Shown one piece after another: positions 53,805 to 64,000 of a stretch of DNA of 64,000 nucleotides (position 1 is its first letter; every line of letters starts with the position of its first letter). Below the pieces are notes generated by a model that saw only the letters and a program-made list of their open reading frames with translations, had not been told where the DNA came from and did not search any database. Source of the stretch: Galaxea fascicularis (Eukaryota > Cnidaria > Anthozoa > Scleractinia > Euphylliidae); contig OX419344.1 of assembly GCA_948470475.1 (NCBI GenBank), positions 14,997,276-15,061,275 of the forward strand, read 5' to 3'. The position numbers were made by a program, and so were the translations under genes.

Positions 53805-54177
53805 TTAAGGAGCTTAAGCAACGACGACGACGACGGCAACACGAACGTCATTTCAAAATATGACTTTTTTTTTGTAAGTCTTTCGGGATTGTTCCAATTT
53901 GTTTAACGTGAAAAATGCTGGCGAGCTGTCCAGGGTCGAAATTACTGTGAACGGTGTTAAAGCAAAGAAAACGAAAGAAAAACTTGCCGTCATGCGCTCG
54001 TGTTCTCGAGAAAACCTAAAATTTGGTCATTTCATGTTGTCGTTTTGCAGACGACGGCAAAGAAATGTACCAAAATGTAAAACGCACGTGCAGAGCGATT
54101 GTTTTTGCTCATTAAGCCCATTGTTTTGTGGCGTTCTCGTTGCCGTCGCCATCCTCGTTGCTTTTGCAGAGCACGGT
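53805..54177. mobile_element. MITE with AGCAACGACGACG-type termini
   Basis: Left end TTAAGGAGCTTAAGCAACGA and GACGACGGCAACACGAACG; right end GTTCTCGTTGCCGTCGCCAT and CCTCGTTGCTTTTGCAGAGC is the inverted counterpart with mismatches. A partial internal duplicate of the right end (GCAGACGACGGCAAAGAAATG) lies at 54047. Confidence 0.5.
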
Positions 54178-54559
54178 AAAGAAATGTATCAAAATGGAGT
54201 CTTAAAATCAGGAGTAACTGAAGTGACATCTTATTGTATCGCCCCATGTAAGGTAATCTGGAACAGTCTTGGATTCTAGCTTCCACGCTGTGGATTCCGG
54301 GTTCTTAAAGTGGCTGGATTACAGATTTTAGTTTCTTCTTTACTGATCATCCTCGCATTTCGCTATTAAAGGACGTTGTAGGAAAAAGACATATAATAAT
54401 AATAATAGAAAAAATAACTGTGTTTATAGTGGAAGTGCACTTAGCTATCCAAGCCAGTTTACAGGCACTCCAGTTAAATCCAAAGAAACAAATAATTCAA
54501 ATAAACATAACATGATAACAATCCCAACTGGCGGGAGGCAAACCAGTTGGCCATTTGCA

Positions 54560-55330
54560 AGTAATGAATAAAGGGGGTAGTTTCTAAAGAGACTGTGGTG
54601 CTGCGTCGGTGGGGAAGTAGTACACAAACATTTGGTATTATCAACAGAGTTGATAATGTAAATTGACGTTTCGAGCGTTAGCCCTTCGTCAGAGCGAATC
54701 GAGGAATTATGGGTTGTGTGTAGTTTTTATAGTGGAGTAGGAGCTACGCTATTGGTGGTAACATGGCAACGTGTAAAATAGGAAAACATTAGTTAAATGA
54801 AAAGCGTTCATTAACACCGTGGGGTTTAAGGGTGCCAATTTGGAAGATGAATTTTTGTTCCAGATTCTTGCGGCTTTCCGTGGTACCTTGATGTAGGGAA
54901 AGGCCGCAGATAGCCATGTGTTGTTTGGAGTGGTTAGGGAGGAAGGAAATTAGTGGAGGTTGCCAAAAGATTCTACCAGTCTCGGGATCATTTTGGAGTA
55001 ATTTAAAGTCACTAAGAATGATACTTTTGACTACATGATTATGAGGATGGAAAGTGAGGGTGAATGGAATTCTGTCATTCTTATCCTTTTGTGACGTTTG
55101 TAGTGCTGACTGTCGATCAAACTGTTCAAGTGGGCGCGATGATGGCCCGCTTTGACCACAGAGGCAGGATAGCCACGTTTTTCGAAGAACTGGCACATCT
55201 CCTCTGATTTGCTGGAAAAATCAGAGTCATTACTACATAACGTCGAAGTCTAAGAAATTGAGAATAAGGAATGGAGTTCTTGACATGTGATGGATGTGAC
55301 GATGAATACAACAAAAATAACTTTGAGAAT
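54560..55330 (-). mobile_element. Penelope-like retroelement remnant
   Basis: The minus strand encodes DRQSALQTSQKDKNDRIPFT, LTFHPHNHVVKSIILSDFKL and ETGRIFWQPPLISF, the late reverse transcriptase region of Penelope-like elements. This joins directly to the end of the ORF, LHQGTTESRKNLEQKFIFQI with GTLKPHGVNERFSF. The GIY-YIG endonuclease core expected between these parts is mostly missing, so the copy has an internal deletion. Terminal sequence with a hammerhead core (54664-54692) follows the ORF. Confidence 0.75.
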
Positions 55331-55496
55331 CTGTAGGTTTGTAGTGCACACTAGTAAGTAAGTAAGTCAGTCAGTCAGTAATTTTGTTTATCCACATATC
55401 ACAATATGAGCTATCCAGGGCTCATTTAAATGCAAATGTGCGGAAGACCAGCAACACCAGGGGTGGTCACAGCCGCCAGACTTCGTTACGTTCCTA

Positions 55497-55706
55497 GTGG
55501 TTCTTGAACGTTCCACAGAATCAATTGTGAAGAGTTGTGAGACGGAACCTCCAGTTTATCGTCCTTATCGGAGAAGACTAGAAAGTCTAACCATTTGCAG
55601 AGGTCATTGCAAAGTAAACAATTGCTCCTGAGTGTTGGTCCGGCCAGGGCTTGAACCCTCGACCTCCCACATGGGTACTCTACCCACTGAGCCAACCGGT
55701 CGGCGG
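55497..55706 (-). repeat. tRNA-derived SINE, family B, copy 2, uninterrupted
   Basis: The head (GGTTGGCTCAGTGGGTAGAG and GGGTTCAAGCCCTGG) and body match the copy at 15003-15447 without the MITE insertion. There is a roughly 16-bp difference at the corresponding junction. Confidence 0.65.
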
Positions 55707-55749
55707 TTAAACGATTTCCACCCGCACAGCAGGTTCTGCCCGTTAGTGC

Positions 55750-56706
55750 GGAATGGACATTTACTATTTGGCAGGCTGTTGTTTTGTCTTGCCATCCTTC
55801 TGATGAGACTGTGATGACAGTGGGACGGATACTAAGGGAATGGACATTCACTATTTGGCAGGCTGTTGTTATGTCTTGCCATTCTTCCAATGAGACTCTG
55901 ATGACAGTGGAACGCATACTAAGGGAATGGACATTCACTATTTGGCAGGCTGTTGTTATGTCTTGCCATTCTTCCAATGAGACTCTGATGACAGTGGGAC
56001 GCATACTAAGGGAATGGACATTCACTATTTGGCAGGCTGTTGTTATGTCTTGCCATTCTTCCAATGAGACTCTGATGACAGTGGGACGCATACTAAGGGA
56101 ATGGACATTCACTATTTGGCAGGCTGTTGTTATGTCTTGCCATTCTTCCAATGAGACTCTGATGACAGTGGGACGCATACTAAGGGAATGGATATTCACT
56201 ATTTGGCAGGCTGTTGTTATGTCTTGCCATTCTTCCGATGAGACTCTGATGACAGTGGGACGCATACTAAGGGATAGGCATTCACTATTTGGCAGGCTGT
56301 TGTTATGTCTTGCCATTCTTCCGATGAGACTCTGATGACAGTGGGACGCATACTAAGGGAATGGATATTCACTATTTGGCAGACTGTTGTTATGTCTTGC
56401 CATTCTTCCGATGAGACTCTGATGACAGTGGGACGCATACTAAGGGATAGGCATTCACTATTTGGCAGGCTGTTGTTATGTCTTGCCATTCTTCCGATGA
56501 GACTCTGATGACAGTGGGACGCATACTAAGGGATAGGCATTCACTATTTGGCAGGCTGTTGTTTTGTCTTGCCATTCTTCCAAAGAGACTGTGATGACAG
56601 TGGGACGCATACTAAGAGATGGGCATTCACTATTTGGCAGGCTGTTGTTATTGCTTGCCATTCTTCCGATAAGACTGTGATGACAGTGGGACGCATACTA
56701 AGGGAA
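55750..56706. repeat. 86/87-bp minisatellite, about 11 copies
   Basis: ATGACAGTGGGACGCATACT recurs at 55813 (variant), 55901, 55988, 56075, 56162, 56249, 56335, 56422, 56508, 56594 and 56680. Two subtypes differ by one base in length (GGGAATGGACATTC and GGGATAGGCATTC), with the 87-bp type filling the left and mostly the 86-bp type the right. The 87-bp run keeps frames open on both strands. Confidence 0.95.
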
Positions 56707-56761
56707 TACGGGAGGATGTCAGTAAGGTCTTTGTTCTCTTCTCTGTTTAGTTCACTGCAAA

Positions 56762-57172
56762 AAATAGGACTCTTGATTTAAGAAGTGACATTTCCTTACT
56801 CACTTATAAAGAGGAATATTACCTTGAAATAAGGTTTAGAACAATTAAAGTAAGGGATTCAAGACTTGTGGCAAGGTATGTAACCTTATTATAAAAAGAG
56901 CATAATCTAATTCAACTTAGAAAAAGTGTTAGGCTGTTAAATTAAACTGAAATTAAGAGAATGCAAAAATAAGGACTCTTGATTTAAGAAGCAGCATTTC
57001 CTTACTCACTTGTTAAAAGGGATATTACCTTGAAATAAGGTTAAGAATAATTGAAGTAAGGGTTGGAAGACTTGTGGCAAGGTATGTAACCTTATTATAA
57101 ACAGAGCATAATCTAATTTGCCTTAAAAAAAGTGTTAGGCTGTTTAAATTAGACTTAAATTAAGAGACTATC
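56762..57172. repeat. Tandem duplication, period about 205 bp
   Basis: Two copies from 56762 and 56967, each starting AGGACTCTTGATTTAAGAAG and containing TATTACCTTGAAATAAGG and AAGACTTGTGGCAAGGTATG. Short inverted CCTTA/TAAGG words are frequent. No ORF. Confidence 0.75.
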
Positions 57173-57734
57173 ATATATGGGTTACTCAAATAAAGATACA
57201 TTCCTCATTATGACCCTTAGAAAAAGAATATAGAAATAAAAGGTCCTGAAAAAGGGTGATGATATATTCATACCCTTAAATTAAGTGATTACTATTACAA
57301 CTGTTATTAAATGTAGTAATTCCCTTAATGTAAGGTAAATCAAGGTTTTCAAAGTCTAATATTCAGAGTAACCTTTCAAAATTTAAATCTTTAATGACAA
57401 AGTCATTTCAACTCCACAACCTAACAATGACCTTCAAGAGAAGTCTTGCTTGAGAAATTTACAGTGAAATTCTTACCAAGGCCACCCAACAAAATGTTCC
57501 ACAGATGTAGCAAATAAAAATGGTGGAGGTTAACAATAGTTCTCCAACAAATTATCCTTGTAAACATGCTCTACATTACAAAGGCAAAACTATTTAATAG
57601 TTTTCTAACAAATTATATCCAAAATGACCACAAATCTGGTGGCCTTGGTTAGAGTAGTACATGCACTGTGAAACCTGCATACATTAATAACAAAGTCATC
57701 CCAACTTAAATAACAAACTACATGTAGGTAACAG

Positions 57735-60700
57735 TTACAATGAATCACATAAGTCAGTGACATCATGCTTAGTGTTAATGTACATTTTTTGATCAAGTTC
57801 CCACTTGTGCAGTGCGTCATGGCTTAGAAGGCTGTCAGGGGTAATATACAATGCAGACATGGCCTGTCCAAGTTTGTCAATTTCATATGAATTAAGAGTA
57901 TCACTGAAGGCAACTGTTTCAAGTTCAGCAACTCTAAAAATTACATCAGTGCCATTTACTATCCAAATACCAAGAAGATCACCAAAGACAGGCTTCTCAT
58001 TTTCTGCTCGTAACAATAAACTACACTCATTAGGGATGTACTTTGTGCCATAAAGAGTTATCCATTTACAGTCGCAGATGTTAACAATCAATTCATCAGA
58101 AACTTGATAAATCAGGCAAAACTGTTGTTTGGCAAAACTACAGTTTTCCTCTGTGAGGGGTGTCAAGGGCCCTTTTGCTAGGTTATGGAATAGGCCATGG
58201 CTGCCTGGGTCTGCAAACTTTGCCATAATTGATCGTTGTTCACTCTTTGCAAGTGAAAGGGTTATGTTTTTAAAACTTGCATTTTTTGCTATTCTTTTAA
58301 AATCCTTGTGTTTTGCCTCAAATCGCATGTTCCAAAGCCTCACTAAAGGTCCACATAGCAGTATAAGTCTTGGACAGTGAACCAAGTAATGCATTTTTGG
58401 AGTTATCTGCTTATTGAAAACATCCTTAAAATCTGTCAGAAACTGAGCAGTCATTCTCTGTAGTAGTGAGACAGATTCACAGCTTACTACTGGAGCCAGC
58501 AGTAGACTTGATATCTTCATAAGTAGCTCAAATACTTCAAAGGGCTTGTCACTTTCATCAATGATGTCATGGAGAATAAAAGGCAATACTCGAAAAAGCA
58601 TCCACATCTTTGCAGCATCTTTTGCAATGTGCTTTCCTGGTTTATCGGTCAAAGATTCAGGATTAATTGGTTCTGGTTTGTCTTTGACCTGTGAATATCC
58701 ATATCGAAACTCCATTAACCGTGAGTTTATAACATCAACAGTTATTGAACCCTTAGCAATATAATACTGAAGCATACATTTGACAACATATGGTATGACA
58801 CCCTCCAGAAGGATGTGCATCAAATCTTGCGGTAATTGTTCAGTAATTTTAAATCCTGGAATTTTACTCAAAATGCTTCTCCTGTCCAAACCATAGTTCA
58901 CCGAATAATGTTTTGTGAGAGCTGAATTGTTTTCCATCCTTTCATACTGACTCGCTAGACGAGCCTCAGTTCTTAGAATACATTCTTCTTCATGGACTAT
59001 TTTTTGAACGTCATCTTGATTGGCTTCACAATGCCTACAACATTTCAAGGCAAATGAAACACCTTCCTTAAAGCCCCCGGCAAGGTTAGAAGCTGGAGTA
59101 TCACCACAAAACACTGAAAGAGCACCCATAATAGGAATGTTACTGTTGCCTACAGTGAAGAAGTATCCATCCTCAAGTATCTTCAAGTCATTCACAAAAG
59201 GCTTCAATACTTCATCGAATCCATACTTCTTAAGATGGGAAGTTTTAACAACAGCTAAGAGGAAAATGGCATCCAGTTTGGAGCGTACCTCATGCCTAAA
59301 ATTTCCTAAGGTAAAATAGAAGAATGCTATTTTATGTTTGGTCACGCGGCTCCCAGCACTGTTACAGAGGTCACAGTCGTCATAGTAGAGGATAATTTGT
59401 AGAGCCTGTGCATCACTGGAAAATACCTCATGATTAGAAAACACAACACCATCAATGAAGTCTCCAAGTTTTCCATCATTTCTATACTGTGGTTCTTTTA
59501 GAACTTCCTCTCGTATCTTTTTGTTGTTTAGCAAAACTGTCAATGTTTCTAGAATTGGAATGTAATAAAAGCAATCTGACATCTCTTTGATTCTACGCTT
59601 GGCTCCATGTGCCACAGGTTTAAGTGTTTTTCCTAGAACTACACGCTTGGGCTCCTGGAAAAAAAAAAAAAAAGCTGAGCATGCACCATAAAATCATGAC
59701 TGTCTACCCCTTCTCTCTTCCAGTTACAGCTTTTAACCCCTTCCCCCATATTCTCATTTATTTGTGGTAAGTTATACTTGGAGAAAAAGGTCCTTGCTAT
59801 GACTAAGATTGCAAATGTAGAGGGAGTTTTCCAGGCATTCATCAGTATTTTTCAGGGACATTTTTTACCCCTGTTATTACCCACTAGACTAGTGATGATA
59901 ATATATACAATGACATGGTGAGATAAGGGTAACCTCTAACACATACCACATAGGGAAATGATTGTTTCATATATTCCTCTTGGTGGTGTTGGGTTTCTAG
60001 TCCTTCAAATGGCGTGATTGCGTCTTGCCATATATCCTGAAAATTCTGTGATGTTGTAAGATCATCCTTTCCTTCTGAGTCTAGAAATGCCATTACCTTT
60101 CTCTTTAAATGCTGAATAGATTTCTTGAACAGAGTTGTTGTACCCTCTACAACGTTATCAATCACAGATTGCGGAATTTTCGCTTTTTCCTTTAGTTGTA
60201 AAAGTAAGAGTGCTGCTTCTTTCTGCTTGTCATAACATTTTATGTTTTCTTCTTGAACTGGATCCATGGTTTCAGACAAAGACTCATTGATATCTATTGT
60301 TGGAGCTGTTGGAGGAGTCTCTTCATATACAGGTGGATCAGATTCCTGTAGATGATATCATTTTTTAGCTTCCACAAAACACAAACGAATGTACAGGTTT
60401 CTTGCACATATCTTTTTAGAAAATAAAGTTGTTGTAAATTCAAAGTATTGTTATGTTCCTCACCCATGAAACATTGGTGCATCAAACATTGATGCAGGGT
60501 CTATAGAGGTGTAATGTATTATTCTAAACATGCATGAAAACACTTTGCAAAAATTTCAAACAGTTTTTAAACTCAAAAGGTAAAATTGCAATTACAGTGA
60601 CATGATCGAACTGTTCATAACAATAAAGCTTCAAAACTAACCACTCGATAAAAAGTTGTCTGTCCTTACAAACCGCCCCCCTTCCCCACCCCCACTCGAA

Positions 60701-61057
60701 ATTCTGTGGTCGCAAATTCTGTGATCCATCATTAAAATCACATTTTAGCTAACATACCCGCAATTCTCCTGAATAAGTTTCTTGATAAATCTGCTCTTTT
60801 CCATTTGGAAGCCTCAAAGCAGTTGAAATTTCATCAGTGTGCAAGTCTGTTGCTGGAATATCCAAATAAGCGTGATGACGATTTTTGACATGCCGATAAA
60901 AACTATCGTACTTCTTGTATGACTTTTCACAGTTTGAAATACCGCAGGTTATTTCAAACTCTTTATCATCGGAGTGCACTTGACGAATATGGGCCAACAT
61001 TTGGCTCAACAGCAACGCCGCAAAACCCACACACAACCCACACTTCCACATCGCCAT
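57735..61057 (-). CDS. Zinc-finger protein with transposase-like region, 872 aa, intact
   Basis: Exons 61057..60758, 60345..59947 and 59654..57735 (300, 399 and 1920 nt) join in phase 0 with GT-AG borders. No stops interrupt the 872 codons. Residues 5-27 form a loose C2H2-like finger and 38-60 a clear one (CGISNCEKSYKKYDSFYRHV then KNRHH). Residues 101-233 are charged and helical (LQLKEKAKIPQSVIDNVVEG). The last exon has FYYIPILETLTVLL, LQIILYYDDCDLCNSAGS, HKIAFFYFTLGN, SVFCGDTPASNLAGGFKEG, QDLMHILLEGV and HYLVHCPRLI..RFEAKHKDFKR. These blocks are found in a large family of uncharacterised fish and cnidarian proteins of likely transposon origin. The acidic residues in CGD, the DLMH..EG block and RFEAKHKDF are candidates for a DDE-like active site. 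Whether it is domesticated or mobile is not clear. Confidence 0.85.
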
Positions 61058-61341
61058 AGTCCAAAGTGTTCGTGTACGTCACATGCTACAAATCAGGGCT
61101 TTTCATTGGTCTTCTAGGGTAAAAGAATGACGTCAACGAAGAAGGCACGTTCGCGCTCGTCATTTTGTGCGGGGCAAGGAGTTGAGGATTTGTGGTTGAC
61201 GTTAATTTACAGTACAGTTTTTATACCGATTATAATTCGACATTTTTCAGCTGCTTTCGACCTCCTTTGCTGTTATTTTCGTTTCCTTTGACTCCATCAA
61301 GTCCGGTGTTTTCGCTGTTTCTACGAATGAATGATTGAAAG
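61058..61341. promoter_or_regulatory. Putative bidirectional promoter, 284 bp
   Basis: The zinc-finger gene (minus) and the SAM-like gene (plus) start from opposite ends of this interval. It has no TATA box near either start that I would trust. A shared, likely broadly active promoter is an inference from the geometry. Confidence 0.45.
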
Positions 61342-63969
61342 ATGTCTTCTCAGTCGACGTCCTTGAGAGAAGAATGCAGAGCCTTGGATGAAAGTAGCAA
61401 ATTTATTTCATGGTTCCGAAGACACTTTCCTACGGTTCCTTCTGAAGTTATCGTGGCCTTTGAAGGTGAGATTTTTTCGAATTGTTTTTGTCATTGTGGA
61501 TAAATACTATAATTGAATGTTCGAGCAATTTGTGGTACAATTATATTAGCGCGGGAAATTTCCCGCCAAAAAATACATGAAATCAGAACAGTTCCATAAC
61601 ATATAAATATTGTTGCATTGATTGAAATATCGGAACAGCCTGGTAAACCTGTTTTTTCATTTGGTTGATGAGGTGTTTCGTCGAAATTCGAAGGTTTAAC
61701 TTAACAGTCTTCCGTACCTTTATTTTTACATTGTTTTGATAGCTGTAAGTTTCCAGTTATCATGCGTGAGTGTTGGATGTTTTTGTGACAAATGCACAGT
61801 ATGAATTTTAATACATCCCAATTTTTGTACAATTTTATTTATTGTGAAGTCGAAATCTGTTCAATTTTATACTCCAGATGTAAATAAACTTATGCCACTA
61901 CCTGATATGGGACCTTTGGACCTCTATGGCCCTCTATTTGGAACAACTTGTACACTAGAAAAGCACATTTTAAACAAACAAGTTTGAATTCTGCAATGAA
62001 CCTTGAGTAGCATTGAAGTTTACATGCATGTGTTAGTACATAGAAAAATATAACATGATATTTTTTAAAGTAATTTTCTCATACTTCTAAACAGAAAACA
62101 CCATCACCGGGGATGACTTCCTTGACATGGATGAGCGCGACTTTAAGGAGGTATTTCCACGATTGGCCCATCGGAAGATGGTGAAAGGAATTTATAATTG
62201 TGTAAGTCACTAGTCTTTCTATTATTAACACTGTCGGTTACCCCAAACCAGTGGTTATGGAGACAGTAATGTATGTGTAAAAAGGATTCTGCAAGTGAAT
62301 ATATGAAAGATCATTTTGTTCATAGGTTTCACAGTATAGGTTTTTGATCGGTTGGCCAGGATACATAACAGGTATTTTCAATAACTTCAGTAGCAGGTGG
62401 CTCCTGTTGTTGTAATATGGGGCTGTGCCTAACTAGAGGGCATTCAGCCCCTTTCTTTAGTGGGAAGGGGGGGGTCTGGTTGAAGAATTTTGAAATCTGT
62501 AAGCTTGGAAATACAATTTGTGGCATTCTGGGCATCAAATATAGTGCTGTTCATGGCAAATTTTATAGCTCACAGAAACCAGTATTCTGATTTTTTTTTT
62601 TCATTCTTTCATAAGTGGTCTAATATTGTGTGCCAAATAAGATAACTCAGAAGATTATAACTAGGGAAATATATTTTCATAATATTGTATAGCTAATAAA
62701 TAAGTGTTACATTTAAATGCACCATTGTAGTAATAACAGCATAACTGCACTTAAATTTAACTTTCTTGTACAGCTGAATGGTTCCGTGTCAGATCCCCTG
62801 ACTTCTAGCTTTACTAAAGTGTCCAAGCCATCAACACCTCAGAGTGATTCATTCACTGATGATGAATCAGAACTTTCATCCCAGTCCTCATTGACAGTAA
62901 TCTCATCTTCATCTGGTAATGCTTCTGATGTCTCATGTTCCTCTCAATATAAGAGAACGTCGACCCCAATTCCCCCAAAAGTGTCAAGTGCACCAGTTTC
63001 AAGGCAAGGTAAGACAAGCGCTGATCTGCCCTCTGAGTTCATTATTCCCTCTAAGTTTGGGAAAATTACAGATGGAAATCTGAAGAGTGGAAACATAACT
63101 GATGTGGACAGAGCGAATGTTATAAAAACAGTGGCAACTTGTGTATGGGTGCACACGGACTCCCCATCTCCAGGATGTTGCGAATGGTTGGCCAAACAGC
63201 TGATCTTAAAATACCCTATACTTGCTGATGCTGATCCCCGCAAGGTGCTGCAGACTGTACCAGTGCCAAAAAAAGACTTCAAGTATTGGGTGAGATTTTT
63301 GATGTCTTGCAAACTTATGTTGTATGTGTACTGATTGCCTTAGCAATTTAATTTAGGAGTTGTGAAGTGTTATTTACTTACCTTCTTGACCTACTGATTT
63401 TGTATAGCCCTTAAAGACCCAGTCTTGGCCAGGATGCATTGCATGCTGTGAGCATTGGAAAACAATAGAAACCTCACTATCGCGTAAACCAAAACAATAA
63501 CAGATGCACGAAAAGCATAATGGTCAATACTGGAAAAGCCCCATCGCCATACAAATTTTCCATACTGACTGCTGTTATGACAGTTATGAAGATTTGGTGT
63601 GAAATCAAGACGAGTATTTTCTTCCTGTTGATTTGCTTTATTTTCATCACTTGTTTGCTTGACATTCTAATAATTGGATTGGAAGGAGAACATAAATATT
63701 GATCACTTAGGACTTAAAGGGTTATAATAATCTTTATTGCGACTGACCGGTTGCTTAACTAGTACAGTGTGATGAAAATAGAAATTCCTGATACTGATGG
63801 ATTTGGTTAGCTTTGTTTATGTCTGGCTAATTCAATGTTTTACCTCAAATGTACTAGCACTCTCTAAAAAAAGGCTTAATGAAGAAGTTTGAAAACTGGC
63901 GGTATAGGGAAAATAAAAGGAGTCCAGATTTTTTGGAGCAGAAAGCAAAGAAGAAGAAAAAGACTGAAG
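61342..63969 (+). CDS. SAM-like domain protein, 5' part, continues past the window
   Basis: Exons 61342-61465, 62095-62201, 62774-63289 and 63858-63969 (124, 107, 516 and 112 nt) have compatible phases and GT-AG borders. The fourth ends in phase 1, so the gene continues. The first two exons encode a SAM-like fold (FISWFRRHFPTVPSEVIVAF, NTITGDDFLDMDERDFKEVF). Exon 3 begins with a Ser-rich linker and ends with NVIKTVATCVWVHTDSPSPG, CEWLAKQLILKYPIL and FKYW. Exon 4 is basic (HSLKKGLMKKFENWRYRENK). The SAM region plus this C-terminal block resembles uncharacterised fish and cnidarian proteins. SAM domains usually mediate oligomerisation; the function here is unknown. Confidence 0.75.
61549..61566. 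promoter_or_regulatory. E2F-like palindrome in intron 1 of the SAM-like gene
   Basis: GCGGGAAATTTCCCGC is a perfect 16-bp palindrome containing back-to-back E2F-type TTTCCCGC half-sites, 84 bp after the exon 1 donor. Regulatory use is inferred only. Confidence 0.35.
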
Positions 63970-64000
63970 GTACATGTAGCTGTGAATTTGATGAGTCCAA

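Noticed and set aside
55486..56335. Long open frames on both strands (276 and 183 codons)
   Set aside because: They are products of the 87-bp minisatellite, whose period is a multiple of three; the peptide is the same 29 residues repeated on both strands.

Overview
This is metazoan nuclear DNA, most likely from a cnidarian and probably a stony coral. The signs are AT-rich sequence, short GT-AG exons in long introns, dense small inverted-repeat transposons, tRNA-derived SINEs, Penelope and Gypsy remnants, and a Polinton-type DNA polymerase. No bacterial gene organisation is visible. The species cannot be fixed from the sequence.

Host genes. (1) 305-8760, minus strand: the 5' part of an ARHGEF11/12-type RhoGEF, with three phase-compatible exons encoding a PDZ domain; it continues off the left edge. 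Its start codon lies 15 bp from the start codon of an unassigned plus-strand exon (8776). (2) 27474-46586, plus strand: a complete 18-exon TBC1D23 gene (672 codons plus stop, all splice phases compatible). This is a Golgi trafficking adaptor with a catalytically dead TBC domain and a rhodanese-like domain. (3) 57735-61057, minus strand: an intact 3-exon, 872-aa zinc-finger protein with a transposase-like C-terminal region. (4) 61342 to beyond the right edge, plus strand: a SAM-like domain gene, head-to-head with (3). (5) 51901-52281, minus strand: a predicted single-exon small membrane protein.

Mobile DNA. 1-2.1 kb holds a Gypsy 3' end. 2.6-3.7 kb is a 1.08-kb Harbinger-like element with an empty-site control in a neighbouring tandem repeat unit. 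13.4-17.1 kb is a possible 3.7-kb terminal-inverted-repeat element with nested SINE and MITE insertions. 17.37-25.95 kb is a decayed 8.6-kb Polinton/Maverick-like element with long inverted termini, convergent polymerase and integrase pseudogenes and several unknown small genes, but no packaging ATPase, protease or capsid gene that I can see. TBC1D23 introns carry MITEs with Tc1/mariner-, piggyBac- and Harbinger-like target sites. 47-57 kb holds MITEs, Penelope fragments with hammerhead ribozymes, SINEs and an 86/87-bp minisatellite.

The strongest points for a second look are the reduced Polinton-like element, the divergent zinc-finger/SAM gene pair, a perfect 71-bp inverted duplication just upstream of TBC1D23, and the complete hammerhead ribozyme near 49.27 kb. 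Stretches not listed (about 4.1-6.3, 11.7-13.3, 15.5-16.9, 26.0-27.0, 49.3-50.9 and 57.2-57.7 kb) show nothing I can assign beyond short hairpins and scattered short ORFs.
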